DNA of 64,000 nucleotides from Cristatella mucedo. Lineage: Eukaryota; Bryozoa; Phylactolaemata; Cristatellidae. Below, piece by piece: positions 10,881-23,210 of the stretch. Position numbers and translations under genes: made by a program. The stretch lies in NCBI GenBank assembly GCA_009760855.2, contig WPIO01000044.1, positions 492,501 through 556,500 of the forward strand, given 5' to 3'. How positions within the stretch are numbered: the stretch's first letter is position 1; each line of letters begins with the position of its first letter. Below the pieces are notes generated by a model. The model saw only the letters and a program-made list of their open reading frames with translations. It was not told where the DNA came from and did no database searches.

Positions 10881-11060
10881 GGTGAGCCGTGATGGCACAC
10901 TAGATAAGGCGGTTGGTTTTCACGACCTCGCTCCGGAGGTCGTGGGTTCGAATCGTGCGGTGGTTGATTCTTTATCGCCGCTACAAGCGGTGGTGATAGC
11001 CGTAAAGGCTCTTCTGTCGCTATACAAAAGAGGCTGTTAAATCAGCTAGTATAATTTTAT
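10881..11060 (+). mobile_element. SINE-1 (tRNA-derived), near-complete copy
   Basis: Begins GGTGAGCCGTGATGGCACAC (A-box-like TGGCACACTAGATAAGG). It continues through a palindromic arm (CACGACCTC ... GAGGTCGTG), a canonical B box GGTTCGAATC, then the family body (GCGGTGGTGATAGCCGTAAA) and the end CTGTTAAATCAGCTAGTA before a T/A tail. It is transcribed by Pol III from internal promoters if active. It is not a functional tRNA: there is no acceptor-stem pairing and the body is long. Confidence 0.75.
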
Positions 11061-11196
11061 GGTCACCAATGTGTCGCTATAAGGAGCAAACGAAAAGCTT
11101 GCTCGTAGCTTCTCGATAACTTATTAGAACTTTGTAACTGCATACCTACCCTACTACCTTAATTGACCTGATCCGTTGAGAGGCACTACCTACCAC

Positions 11197-11350
11197 GCCA
11201 GTTTAGCCCAACGGTTAAGGTGCATGCCTCGACTAAGTTTAAGGTGAATGCATTTGATAACCAAGGTCGTTGGCTGGAGCCCAGTGGCATATGTATATCA
11301 CCTGGATAGAGATAAGTTCTCTTAGGGTGCTATACAGATGAATTTTATTT
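11197..11350 (+). mobile_element. SINE-2 (tRNA-derived with LINE A-type tail)
   Basis: Head CCAGTTTAGCCCAACGGTTAAGGTGC resembles a tRNA A box. It is followed by a degenerate B-box area (GTTGGCTGGAGCCC) and a tail that folds as CACC ... AGAGA ... TCTCT ... GGGTG, ending in an A/T-rich run. The outer stem has the covarying form CACC/GGTG in place of the family GCGCC/GGCGC. Confidence 0.6.
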
Positions 11351-12099
11351 ATTTACTTTATTTATGTGGACTTTGCATACCTGTGGACCCGAAAGCTCAC
11401 GCCGGAGAGGGCAGAGTGACCTGCGGCTAGTCTGCAGAACACTAGGCGCGAGCATTGGTTGTCACTCACACTCTGCTACCTTGAACTCGTGACAAATCCC
11501 TCGGTGCATGTTCCTGGCTCATTGACTTCCATTGGCAAGCGGGGTCTGCCACGAACCGCCCCAGGTCAAGGCCGTAGCACCAACTCTTGCACCAGCATCA
11601 CTCCAGCCGTAGCACCAGAACCACTCCTGCTGTACCACCAATGATGCCTGGGATACCGGCTACAGCATAACTGATGATCTGCAACTTTCCAATGTTTAAG
11701 AGATTTGAGATTGTGTGCAAGAAGTTATCTCTAAGGACAATCTTAGAGCTCTCGAGAACTTTAGCAAAGCAAAGGCTGACACCATGTAATGGCTGCAAAT
11801 GCTAGCCGTTGATCTATACCCACCAAATTTTTCTCTGAGCCACAGAGTGTCTTTGTGACATATAATTAAAAAGATACTTATTGCTCGAGGTGCTAAGGCG
11901 GTAAGTGTTAGGTACAGTCTTGTGGGTCATTCAAATCGGTCAGATTCATTTCCTGTAATATATCCTGTATCTGCTGAATAGCTTTGGCTGGATCCATTAT
12001 GTGGCTTTCCAGGATACGTCGTGGAATCTTGGACCTCAAGTCGGCAGAGCTCGGATGGCTAGCTGTCGACCGCAACAGTTGCCACCATACCGTAATAGT

Positions 12100-15000
12100 A
12101 ATAATAATAATAATAATATTAATAATACTGCACTTGATAAAGCGCCATAAGAGAACTCAGTCTCTTTCTAGGTGCTTTACATTTGCTGCAAAGTGAAACG
12201 CGATTGAATGGTGAGTAATATCATGCTTGATAAACAACATGAGTAATATGGTTAGGGGTGACATGCACAGGGTCAGCATGCAACTGTGGCTAGTGGTAGC
12301 ATGCACAGTGTCAGCACGCATAAGCACATCAAGGACGAATAACAGGGACCCACTGAATGCTGACCAAAATAGGTGTTTTTAAGTTTTTTTTAAAATGTGG
12401 TCAAGTCCGGGGATGTTCTGATGCAAGTCGGGAGGGTGTTCCAGGCTTTGGGAGCATACGACCTAAATGCACGGTCTCCAAAGGATTTGAGGTTTGTACG
12501 AGGTATTGGTAAACTGTTAGATTCCGAAAAGCATGTGGTACGATACTTGGCCAGGTGGGGGAGTGGATCAGAGAGATAGGCTCTAGCCAAAGAATGAAGT
12601 GACCTAAAAGTGAGCGACAAAACCTTGAAGTCGATCCGTTGCTTGACTAGTCGCCAGTGCAGGTCGGCAAGAAGTGGTGTGATGTGTCGACTGTGATCCT
12701 CACGCCAGACAAGCCCCTAGCTGCAGAGTTTTGCACCAGCTGTAATCGCCTGGTTGCACGTGCCGGTAGGCCGGCAAGCAGTGAGCTACAGAAGTCAAGA
12801 CGGGATGTCACAAATGCATGGACCAACTTAGACGTGGTATCCTTATCTAAACAAGCCCGAATATAGCAATGTTATGTAGCTGAAAGTAGGCAGACTTGAT
12901 TGTGGAGCTAATATGGTCGTTTAACGAGAGGTCACTTTGGAACATGACACCTAGGTTTCGAGCTGATTCAACACCAGATATGCTGGCAGAGCCGAGTTTG
13001 AGCGGCAGCCCTCCCAATTTCTGAATCACACTTGGTTTGCCGATAACTAGTAAGTTAGTTTTATCATCGTCTAGTTTTAGAAAATGTGCTGCCATCCATG
13101 TGTGGATGTCATCAATACATGGAGCAAGTGAGTTGAGAGAATTAGAGGCGTTCGAAAGCTGAAAGGGATCAAAGCAAAGGTACAACTGAGTTTCATCCGC
13201 ATAGAAGTGAAAGCCTAGATTGTGCTTGGCAATCATATCGGCAAGAGGGACAGTATAAACCGTGAAAAGAACCGGACCTAGCACGGAGCCCTGAGGCACC
13301 CCATATTTCAGAGATACCTCGGATCATCTTTGTCCATTCACGTCAATACCCTGAAGTCTTCCACTATGATTGGACCTGGACTATTGCAGAGCAGTGCCTG
13401 TGATGCCGAGACGAGATGAGAGGTGCTCTAGAAGAACTTTGTGATCGATAGTATCAAAAGCTGCCGAAAGATCGAGCAAAGCAAGCAGAGGCACTCTACC
13501 TTTGTCTGCATTCCTAAGTAGGTCGTTGGGCACCCTAAGCAATGCTGATTCTGTGGAGTGATTAGCTCTAAAGCCAGACTGGAACTAACTGGCAAGGTTT
13601 GAAGCTTCAAGATGAGAGTTCAGCTGGTCCGCCACGACCCCATCCAGTGTCTTTGATAGGAATGGTAGAAGGAAGACTGGGCGATAGTTGCTCTAGTTCT
13701 CTTGGTCTAGTGTCGCTTTCTTGAATAGTGGCCTGACTACAGCTTTTTTGAAAGGTGCTGGGACATGACCTGAGGCTAATGACATATTAATGATGTTAGC
13801 TATGTATGGCAGCAACAGATCAATGCAACGTAGGAGCAGGACAGTGGGAATAGGGTCCAAAGGACTTGCTGTCTTTTTTGATTGCGACATGAACTTCATG
13901 ACGAGATCACGAGTGACCTGCTTAAATGTAGAAATTGAGGTGTCGCCAGGAATCGCGGAACAGCATTCTAGGGTGGACGTAGTCAACGCAGGGATGGACT
14001 CTCTGATCTTGTCTATCTTGTGCACAAAGAATTGAGAGAAGCGATCGGCTAGATCATCACAAGGATCATCCGGTAAGAAGCTAATCTGGGAACGGTTGAG
14101 GAGATGGTGGATCGTCGACATCAGCATTTTTGGATTGTGCATCTGTGATTCAGCAATATTTTTTTATAGAAGCTAGACTTGGCCTTTTCTAGGATAGATT
14201 TGTACGACCTACAGTAGTCTTCATATGCCTGTCGATGGACAGTCAGTCCTGATCTGCTGTGTGCTTTTTCAAGCTGGCCCTTAGTAGACCTGGCTAGTTT
14301 AATGTCGTTGGTAAATGATAGGCCGTCTGAGCGAGGACGCACAGTTTGCTTAGTCAAAGGTGCAAACTCATCGAGCGTGTCAGCTAGTGTCGTGTTGTAG
14401 CTATCTAACAATGATGACAGATCGGAGGGAGGACTGAGCAGCAGAGGCAAAGCAGATATTCTCGCACGGATAGCATTGATCACAAGGGTCTTGAGGCTTA
14501 GCGATTCACAGGCTATTTTAGAGGAGGTGGGCACACACTGTAGATTGGATGAGATCTGCATGTGGTCAGATAAGCAGGATTTGGTAATACTTGGTGATGA
14601 CAAAGTGCAGTTGTATGAGAAAATCTGGTCGAGTGTGTGACCCTTGATGCGAGTAGGGCCCTGCACGTGAGCCGCAAGAGATAATTGGTCAGTCAATGCA
14701 CAAAATTCTGTGCTGAAGGCGTCAGATAAGTTAGCAAAGTGAACCTTAAAATCCCCCATAACGAGGAATGACCGATTTCTTGCACACAGAATGGAAATGA
14801 GATCGGAGAAATCTCAGATACAGGAGGATTTGGTACCTGATGTGTAGTCTGAATTATCGTCGCGAGAGGCACAGCACGCTAGCCGACGAGGAACACCACC
14901 AGTTTATTTCATCTACACACTCAGCCGGCGGAAGGGCTACTCCCTGCCCGAAGACGTTAGCCAGCTTCTGTCGTTTACGGTACCGGAACGCTGCGCTCTC

Positions 15001-15720
15001 ATTCGTTGGTGCCGTTGCCAACGCCTAGCTGCGCTCCGATTGGCTAGCCGATGGTTGATAGGGCCACCCAGCGTATTACTGGCAGATAACAATATTTAGG
15101 TGCAGTCACAGACTGGGGTATACATAAACAAAACCACATGATGGGCGATAGACTACTGCTACCATCGGTAGCTTGTTTTCGGGTGAGACCAAGACAATTG
15201 ATTCAAAAGACTGCTTTGAGGGTACTGCAAATGGCTTGAAGTAGAATTTTGAGTGCACGATAATGGCAACTCCACCTCCAGTTTTGATTGATCTAGGGGT
15301 GTGAAAGAGCGAGAAACCAGATGGGGTAGCGTCTTTAATTGTCGGGCAGTTTATCAATTTTAGCCAAGTTTTAGTTAGGGTGAGCAGGTCGATACCATTT
15401 TCAAAAATGAGGTCGCTTATTACCAGAGGATTATTGCACATTGAGCGAGGATTCCAAAGGCAAGCGTTAAGTCTGGCCGATGGAGTTATAACAGGCTTGA
15501 TGACCACTAAGTTAGAGAGATTCACAGTGACGCACGTGGGGGAGCGTGCTGAGCGGGTCGAGGCAATGCTAGGAATACTTAACGAGCGGGTACTCAGCTC
15601 GAAGTTCCCGCCCAACGAGCGGCGTTCGAGCTGGCGACAAGGGTGCTTTCCGTACGTGCAACGTCAACGTTCACGCTATCGTCAGTTTTCTGCTGCCCAT
15701 TTCTGCTGCTCTTTTCCAGA
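12100..15720 (-). mobile_element. LINE family A copy A2 (long, interrupted by an LTR-like element)
   Basis: A long LINE A relic on the minus strand: tail and hairpin at 12115-12185, 3' UTR, then coding remnants to about 15615 and probable 5' UTR to about 15720. Endonuclease parts: [41 protein letters not shown] (15139-15480), then [26 protein letters not shown] (14500-14760). Linker: [60 protein letters not shown] (13693-14142), then [16 protein letters not shown] and FYADETQLYL (12847-13299). Stops and frameshifts match those of copy A1 over the same interval. The endonuclease is split by the insertion at 14843-15138. Confidence 0.85.
14843..15138. mobile_element. Solo-LTR-like 296-bp insertion
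   Basis: The element begins TGTAGTCTG and ends AACCACA, so it has TG...CA ends with a short imperfect terminal inversion. Both sides carry the 5-bp direct repeat TGATG (14838-14842 and 15139-15143). Removing the element plus one repeat restores LINE A sequence at this point, where copy A10 near 43351 reads GGTACCTGGTGGGCGATAG. A 5-bp target duplication with TG...CA ends is typical of LTR integration, so a solo LTR is the best reading. No second copy was seen in the window and no internal retroviral genes are present. Confidence 0.75.
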
Positions 15721-16184
15721 GTAAATGTACTTGAATTTATCGTTTAACTAAGATAATAGCAGTTTTCGTATGCACGTTCTCTTGCCGAGGGCATGCTTCT
15801 GCAGCCATGCTGCAGTACACGCCACGGCCACATTGTTTTAGATGACCCCCCCTGGCGGGTAACCTTGGCAAGCCACTCATTTACTCCATTATTGTGGTAC
15901 CGTACACCGTCAGAGAGCTCTCAATTTCCTAAGATCTGACCACTGCACTCACCTCACTCATCTGTTCAGCTAGGTGCCCCAATCTCATCATACTCTTTAA
16001 TTAGCTAGGTTAGTTAGTTAATGAGTGCGTCACTGTTATATAGTGCACGCACTAGATTTTTAAATAATAATCACAATTAGGCAATGCTTTCACCAGATTA
16101 CTGAGTAAAAACGCCTCGCAATTAAACAATCACTGGGAAACAGAGTTTTACGCTTTACGTCAGCGAATTTAGGACAAAATATTT

Positions 16185-17512
16185 GTATTGTAGTAGCCTC
16201 TCATGTCGCCTGGGCATCACTGGCACTGCTCTGCAGTGGTTCAGGTCCTATCTCAGTGGGAGACTCCAGATTATTGAAGTGAATGGACAAAGGTCATCTG
16301 AAGTACCTCTGAACTATGCAGTACCTCAGGGCTCCGTGCTAGGTCCAGTTCTTTTCACGGTTTATACTCTCCCTCTTGCTGATGTGATTGCCAAGCACAA
16401 TCTAGGCTTTCACTTCTATGCGGATGACACTCAGTTGTACCTTTGCTTTGATCCCTCCCAGCCTTCGAGCACCTCAAATTCTCTCAACTCACTTGCTGCA
16501 TGCATTGATGACATCCGCACATGGATGGCAGCACATTTTTTTTAAACTAAGCGATGACAAAACTAACTTACTAGTTATGGGCAAACCTAGTGTGATTCAG
16601 AAATTGGAAAGGCTGACGTTCAAAATTGGCTCTGCCAGCATATCTCCTGTCGAATAAGCTCGAAATCTAGGTGTCATATTCCAAAGCGACCTCTCGTTAG
16701 ACGACCATATCAGCTCCACTGTCAAATCTGCCTATTTTCAGCTACATAAAACTGCCAAAATTCGGGCTTGTTTAGATAAAGATACCACATCTAAGTTGGT
16801 CCATGCATTCGTTATATCCCGTCTCGACTTCTGCAACTCACTGCTTACTGGCCTACCAGTATGTGCGATCAGGCGATTGCAGCTGGTGCAAAACTCGGCA
16901 GCTAGACTTGTCTGTCGTGAGCGTCGCAGTTGCCACATTACTTCACTTCTTGCCGACCTGCACTGGCTACCAGTCAAGCAACGGATTGACTTCAAAGATT
17001 CGCCGCTCAATTTTAGGTCACTTCATTCCATGGCTCCAGCCTATCTCTCAGATATGCCCCCCCCCATCAGGCCAAGCATCGTACCGCCCGATTTTCGGAA
17101 TCCAACAGTCTAGAAATACCTCGTACAAACCTTAAATCCTTTGGAGACCGCGCATTTAGTTCAAGTGCTCCCAAAGCCTGGAACTGCCTCCCGACCTGCG
17201 TCAGAACATCCCCTGACCAGACCACATTTAAAAGGAACTTAAAAACACACCTATTTAGGACAGCATTTAGTGGGTCATTGTGATTCGTCCTTCATGTGCT
17301 TATGCGTGCTGACACTGTGCATGCTGCCGCTAACCACATTTGTATGCTGACCCTGTGCATGTCACCATTAGCAATGTTATACATTGTTTGTTTTTCAAGC
17401 TTGATTTTACTCACCATCTAATTGCATTTCACTTTGCAGCAAATGTAAAGCGCCTAGAAAGAGATTAAGTTCCCTGAGGGCGCTTTATCAAGTGCATTAT
17501 TATTAAATTGTT
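16185..17512 (+). mobile_element. LINE family A copy A4 (5'-truncated)
   Basis: Starts inside RT with [21 protein letters not shown] and continues [40 protein letters not shown] (16183-16545). It then frameshifts in a T run near 16540 and continues [15 protein letters not shown], a stop near 16657, and [18 protein letters not shown]. The canonical YADD catalytic box is intact. The 3' UTR, hairpin (17445-17500) and ATT tail are present. Only the RT core and 3' end were retained, the usual outcome of incomplete reverse transcription. Confidence 0.85.
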
Positions 17513-20050
17513 TGCAATTTTAGTCATACAATTCTTTTTCCGCTCGACAGCAATAATGCTGCTTCTTCTGCCATATCTATTTCGTGCGGTTTCTGGCGTG
17601 ACTGCGACATTGGTTCAGTACGGTGAGCAAGTCTTTCGAATTTTTCTGCTTCCATGAAGACGGATTGTGACGGTTCCTTAGAAAGTTATCCTACCACACC
17701 TCGGGCATGTTGAGAGCGGCGTGATAACTTTTTCCATTCAGAGGGATGGTTTTCCACAAGAAAATAACCATGAAAATCTTCCCGTGTTTATAAAAAATGT
17801 AATTCATTTGTCTCAAAAGAACTTAATGTCTATTCAGGCGCTTCACATATGCTACGGGGCTTGAGCCCACCACCTCGGCAAGACTTTGGTCGGGGCGAGC
17901 ACCTTAACCGCTGGACCGAACCTGCTTGGCGAGTTATTCCGCATCAAGGACAGATACGACAGACGAATGATAATTACCAGAATTATACAGAAACTGCAGT
18001 GATTTAAGGTATTTTGAATCAATAAATTTACGTAAATCTGCTTGGATTTAAAAAAATTTCCCGTCCTACTTGCGTGGCTGAGACCTGGTTCTCTCTATTT
18101 ATTGACGCATCAACACAAACTTATTTTCTACGGAATTGAAAAAACTGGTGGCCCATTCAACATGTCCCATACATTATGGATCAAGAATACTTAGTCTCAA
18201 AAGAGCTCTCGCGGTCCCCCTAATTCCAGGCACAACGAATGTTGACTCGCGCTCTCATCTGCCACTGAAACCGTTTACTGAAACGTCGTTGATGAACAGC
18301 CCAGTGATATTTAGAGGGATAAGCACTGAGTGCAAGAATGCACGATTATTCGTGCGGACGTCTTTCACTGGGCCAGGCCTACTCGACTGTGGCCCCTTAA
18401 AATATAAGCCAATACTGGCGGCTCCGTCGTCCATCCTTTTTAGCCATTAGAGTATCGCGTCCTGAAGAAAAGTTCAGAATGAAACGTCAATCCCCTGTTT
18501 TCTATATCCAGCAACCTTTTGTCTAAATAGCTAGTACGCTAATACGAAGGAAATCCAATAACCGGGCACGCTATAAATACGCACGAACAAACTCTAGAAC
18601 GTACTGCACGTATTTTTGTTTCATCGCACCCGCGCAGCTACTTATAGGAAGCTGTCCGCTCACCTTTGCAAATATTTCCTTCAACCTGCCTATGCCATTC
18701 CTTAAAAAGTACACCTATTCGGTATCTGTGCAATCAGTAGTAAAGACTTTCAGACCAATCTTACTCTTAGACTCAACATCCGATAAATTAAGCTTGAATC
18801 TTATGCTTGGTGTTAGAGAGTGATTAAGATGATCGCTCTCCACATAAGGAAAGGCAGTTTCTTGTCAAGTGACCGGAAGCCGCTCCTGTCCTTGCATAGT
18901 AATGGAAAACTTGATAAACTTTGTAAATGAAAACTGTGTAAGCTTTACTAAAAGTACTTCATCACAGAAAGCGATCGATTTTGATCTCTGTCTGCGATTA
19001 GAGGCCTTCTAACATGGTTTTCTACATATTTTAGTTTTGTTGAGGCTATGCAATGGCAATTCAGTTTGGTCTGTGCTACCAAAAAGTGATTTCTTATTAT
19101 ATAAGCGTATTGGTAGCGATCCACCGGCGGTCAATGGTCAACGTCGCACTTAACGACTCTTACTATTATTTGGACTTCGAAGAAACGAAGTCTGTATATC
19201 TATTTTTTCTGTATTTTCTACACGAGCAGACAAATAATTTATTTTCTGGCGCCACATCTCAAGCGCTCCTTTTGTGCATTACAACTCCTGCTGCGGTTGT
19301 TCCAGCTTTTCTCACCTTTTGACTTTCTGCTTCTCTTCCATCCCATCCAATTCCATCTAAAGGAATTGCAATGTGATCTGGTTCACATAAAACGTAACAT
19401 TTCTTTAGTGATATAGTTGGGGTGCTCCGCCAATCAGAAAAATAACTGGTGAATCCAACCAGTGTTAGCTCTGATAGTGGCAGGAAGATGGAACCACTAT
19501 CTGGCTGCGGATCCGACCTATTTATCCGTAATTCACTCACAAAGCGATGCCAATGTTCAGATGCTAGCTTCGGTGTCAAAGGTAGCCTTTTCAACTTTAT
19601 GCGGCAAGACCTCTTTTTTCGTTGTCAATATCTTAGTCGCTATCCACAAGGCTGCGACAGCCAAAGTGTAAATCCAGATGTTGGTTCAGTCAAAGTTATA
19701 TTCCTTCTTGTTATTCCATTTTTCAATTATTTCTAAAAGACCTAATAAATATACAAATTAATATAATGCTCAAAACTATCAAAGAAAAAACAAAGCCATT
19801 GGAATAGTTGTTTACCTTTTATAGCCCTGTAAAAACAGAGCCTCGCACTAATTAAGTAGACTTAAGTGCGTAATGCCAATAATTTAGCAAGCTTTAGGTG
19901 TGCAGTCAACTAAAAAATATTATATTTGGCCAGCAGAATAGTCTTCATCACTATATGTTTTCTAATTTCGTGCTGTGGTAAGTGCATTGCGATCTTTTGG
20001 GGAAAGTCCCGAGGCCGTTTTCAATACCGTCCTGGCACGCCAGCAGACAA
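17513..20050. other. AT-rich intergenic stretch, no gene recognised
   Basis: Contains one SINE-2 (17795-17943). ORFs at 18136-18450 and 19053-19322 lack recognisable domains and have AT-biased composition like their surroundings. Confidence 0.45.
17795..17943 (-). mobile_element. SINE-2 copy
   Basis: The minus strand reads a tRNA-like head (GGTTCGGTCCAGCGGTTAAGG), GTGCTCGCCCCGACCAAAG, GGGCTCAAGCCCCGTAGCATA, then GTGAAGCGCCTGAATAGACA and the shared tail ending in AAATGAATTAC. Confidence 0.7.
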
Positions 20051-20052
20051 CT

Positions 20053-20192
20053 CGAGCTGGTTTGGTCTAGCGGTTAAGGTGCTCGCCCCGACTAAGGTCT
20101 GACTGAGGTCGTGGGCTCGAGCGCCGAAGCATATGTGAAGCGCCTGAATAGAGATTAAGTTCTCTTGGGGCGCTATATAAATGAATTATATA
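20053..20192 (+). mobile_element. SINE-2 copy (clear example)
   Basis: Head GAGCTGGTTTGGTCTAGCGG then TTAAGGTGCTCGCCCCGAC, a B-box-like GTGGGCTCGAGC, then GTGAAGCGCCTGAATAGAGA TTAAGTTCTCTTGGGGCGCT and a TATAAATGAATTAT tail. The last 50 bases match the LINE A terminal hairpin, while the head is tRNA-derived. Confidence 0.75.
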
Positions 20193-22290
20193 TTTTTTTT
20201 AACTCAAAACGGAAAAATCGCTTTCAAAATCGAAATATTGTTTCACGGTCATTTTTAAATTGGCAGGTTTTAGCTTATTTCAGATAAGAAGCGAAGATAC
20301 CTCGGTAGTAATGAGGAAGGCAAGCAATACAAGCTTCCCTCTTAAGCCGAGAACATGCCGTAGAATTGCTGGCATGCGTAGAATGAAAAGTGTTATTGTC
20401 AGCTTCGAGCATTTCGCTGTTTTTCTTCGAGATATCAAAAATAACTGAGGCTACTAATTATTTTGGGATAAGATCCACGGTCAAGAAATCACATTGTAAT
20501 CAAGCAACTTCTGAGGGAAAGCTAAAGTTTGTCTACCCACTTGCTGAAAATTTCCCAGGCTATTAAAATCTTAAAATATTAACTCCAAAATTTTGAATAT
20601 TAGCCCACATTTTGAAGAAGCTACTGAGCTGTCAAATGAATTGATTATCGGTGGTTTAGATAACAAGAGTGGCTATCTTTACTTATTTCAACATTTGTAT
20701 AAGCATCGACTGGTAGAAAGCATCCGCGTAGGTTTGGACACCGAGCGCACACACAGCGAGCTTGAGCGAGCTTCTCCAATCTAGTCCACAAGAGAGCCAT
20801 TTGTATATTCATACTAGTTAGCCATGTCGACCTAATTTTTTCAAAATTTTCTCTCTCATTGTCATAGTCTTTTGCATAGCAACGAGACTGTCTCATCAGC
20901 AATATACTCAGCAGAACCTGTCTTGATATTATTATCGCACCGTAAGGAATCATATAAGTTATGGAGCATATTGAAGTCACAAGCAATCAAATTCTCATCA
21001 CTTAGCCACGATGTCTACATAGCCTCATACGCAAGAAGCAGCTGCAATTTGAAGACAAGCATATTTTAAAAATTCGGTTGATTTGATGAGATCTCTCGAA
21101 TAAATGACAGGTGTGATAATTAATCAAACTAGTGTAGCTGTTTAGCTAAGCACCTCGAGACTGGAAATATGTTTCCCGATGACATTTTCCCAGCAGAGCG
21201 GTAGCATGTGGGGGTCTATAAAAACGTAGCAACTAAATAAGTGGCTTTTAACCAGCCGGTTAACCGGACAGAACAAATATTTTTTCGGAGCCCTCACCTG
21301 CGCATGTATGATGCTGCCTTGAAAATTGTTCATTACTCTAGAAATGGTGATATATTCGTTTTTTATTTGCTGTAAATTCCACGAGCCAATAGAAGCAAAG
21401 AGAATAAGCTAGTGTGTTGACTCTTGAGCGGCGAGCCACAAGAAAGTGGCAAAGCAAAATGTAAACACATGAAAACAAAACTAAGAGTAGATGCCTTTAG
21501 AAACTTTGCACGTGGATGAACGTCTTGTTTAATTTCGCATCGCCATCTCCTTCTTTATGGTCACGTTCAGTTCTGAATAGCCGTCTTATTTGCAGCGCTA
21601 TAGAGGCTCCGCACTCGTACTTCACGACTCAAGTCGCAGGTTTGAGTCCTGCAGGAGGCAATTATTTTCTACTCGACGGAAGCGGGATGATGAGTCACCA
21701 AGGGTCTTCAATCTCTATCTAAATGAGGCTGCTGGACCAACTGACCTTGACTGTTAACCATTTTAAGCAAACTCTTTATTCATTAATGCTGATACAACTC
21801 TCTCAAGTGGCGTAGCTAGAAAACAAATGAAAGGAATGGGACCAAACTTCCAAAGGGGACTTGTAAGCCAGCCAATTATCTCAGTTGGCACAGCCTCAAA
21901 GAACGTGCCACCACGCTTAACACTAGAAAAATCCACGAGTCATTTGTGATCAATGGCAGCATTTCAGGACCAACCATTCAGTCAGATCCTATTCGCACGC
22001 TCTATCTTCAATACTTCCGGTTTGAGCTGCAGAGCTATCTCGTTGTATAATTTTGCAATGAAACTGGTTACTGAGCCCTGTCCGATCAAGTAAGCCTAGC
22101 TGATGATTCCTATGATGTATTCCTAAATCAAGACACTAAAACAGGAAGAATTTGTTATCAGGCGCACTTTACCCACCAAGCCCAATTTCTCTTTCACCAG
22201 TATTTTTGCCTGGCTCAGGGAGGTAAAACAGTAGTCAACAGTTACATAAATAAATTAAAAAAACTAAACTGTTATATGACATGATAAATC
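20193..22290. other. AT-rich intergenic stretch, no gene recognised
   Basis: Only a degenerate SINE-1-like segment at 21585-21725 was recognised. Short ORFs have no family signature. Confidence 0.45.
21585..21725 (+). mobile_element. Degenerate SINE-1-like element
   Basis: Contains GCTATAGAGGCTC, ACTTCACGACTCAAGTCGCA, a B-box-like GGTTTGAGTCCTGC and an AATGAGGCTGCTG end similar to the family end. It lacks the internal GGTGATAGCCG body in clear form. Confidence 0.4.
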
Positions 22291-22329
22291 ATGCTTGCCG
22301 AACATAAATTTCAAGGACGTTTGAGGAGA

Positions 22330-22361
22330 TACACACACACACACACACATACACACACACG

Positions 22362-22452
<91 letters not shown>
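22330..22452. repeat. (CA)n followed by (TA)n microsatellite
   Basis: About 90 bases of CA with a few interruptions, then about 30 bases of TA. ORFs of His/Thr or Cys/Val here are artefacts. Confidence 0.9.
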
Positions 22453-23030
22453 TTATCCAATCAAAATGAGAAAACATTTATTGTAGAGGCGGATAAGCAC
22501 AGCTGAACTCATATTTCAAATTTCGTGTAGATCTGTGGTGTATTAGCCGAATTATGGAATTTACAAGGCAAAAAGCGCCCCTGTAAAGAAAGCTGTTTGA
22601 AAGTCCCTACCATGTAGATCAACAAGCTGTGAGCATGTACCTTGATGTACCGAGGTTCAACAAGTTAGGACACAAGCTGCTGATTATGCAGAGGTTTGTA
22701 AATGTGTCTTTTTAGATATGTTGCTTCCGGTTTACTTCTGACTTTGACATGGTTCGCATGATCAGTTTATGAATACTTTTCCTTTTATGTAAGTATCATC
22801 AAAACTTCGGATTCCATTTCTTACTTGCTTGTCTTTTGACAGGCAACCTAAATTAAATATAAACTGTTTGATCAATTTCCCTCTATTCACATAATTTACA
22901 CTGCTGGGACGCTCACCCTACCTTCTCCCCAGCTCATATGGCGTCGTTTGCTCATAGAGCCAGCTCACGTTCTGCTATGGGCCGCATTGGCTGCCCTGCA
23001 GCTAGCTGCCCATAAGCTGCCCGTTTGATG

Positions 23031-23210
23031 CCCTGGTGAGCCACGATGGCACACTAGGTAATACGGTTGCTTATAACGACCAAGGTCTTGGGGTCGTGGG
23101 TTCGAATCTTGCGGTGGGCGATCTTTTATTGTCACTGCAAGCGGTGGTGATAGCCGTAAATGGTCATACGTTGCTATACAAAAGAGGCTGTTTAATCAGC
23201 TTGTATTTCT
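23031..23210 (+). mobile_element. SINE-1 copy
   Basis: Reads GGTGAGCCACGATGGCACAC, then TAGGTAATACGGTTGC, a B box GGTTCGAATC, GCGGTGGGCGATC, GGTGGTGATAGCCGTAAA and AGGCTGTTTAATCAGCTTGT before an AT tail. Confidence 0.75.

Larger units (their letters stand above)
9700..12100. other. Intergenic stretch without a recognisable gene
   Basis: Apart from the SINE-1 and SINE-2 copies listed separately, no coding domain, RNA gene or long repeat was recognised. ORFs of 60-113 codons here have no family features. Confidence 0.5.

Noticed and set aside
10881-11060. Functional tRNA gene (A box and B box visible)
   Set aside because: There is no acceptor-stem pairing; the same unit recurs many times with a long extra body and a fixed 3' end, so it is a tRNA-derived SINE.
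22289-22506. Cys/Val-rich and His/Thr-rich ORFs
   Set aside because: Pure dinucleotide-repeat translations.
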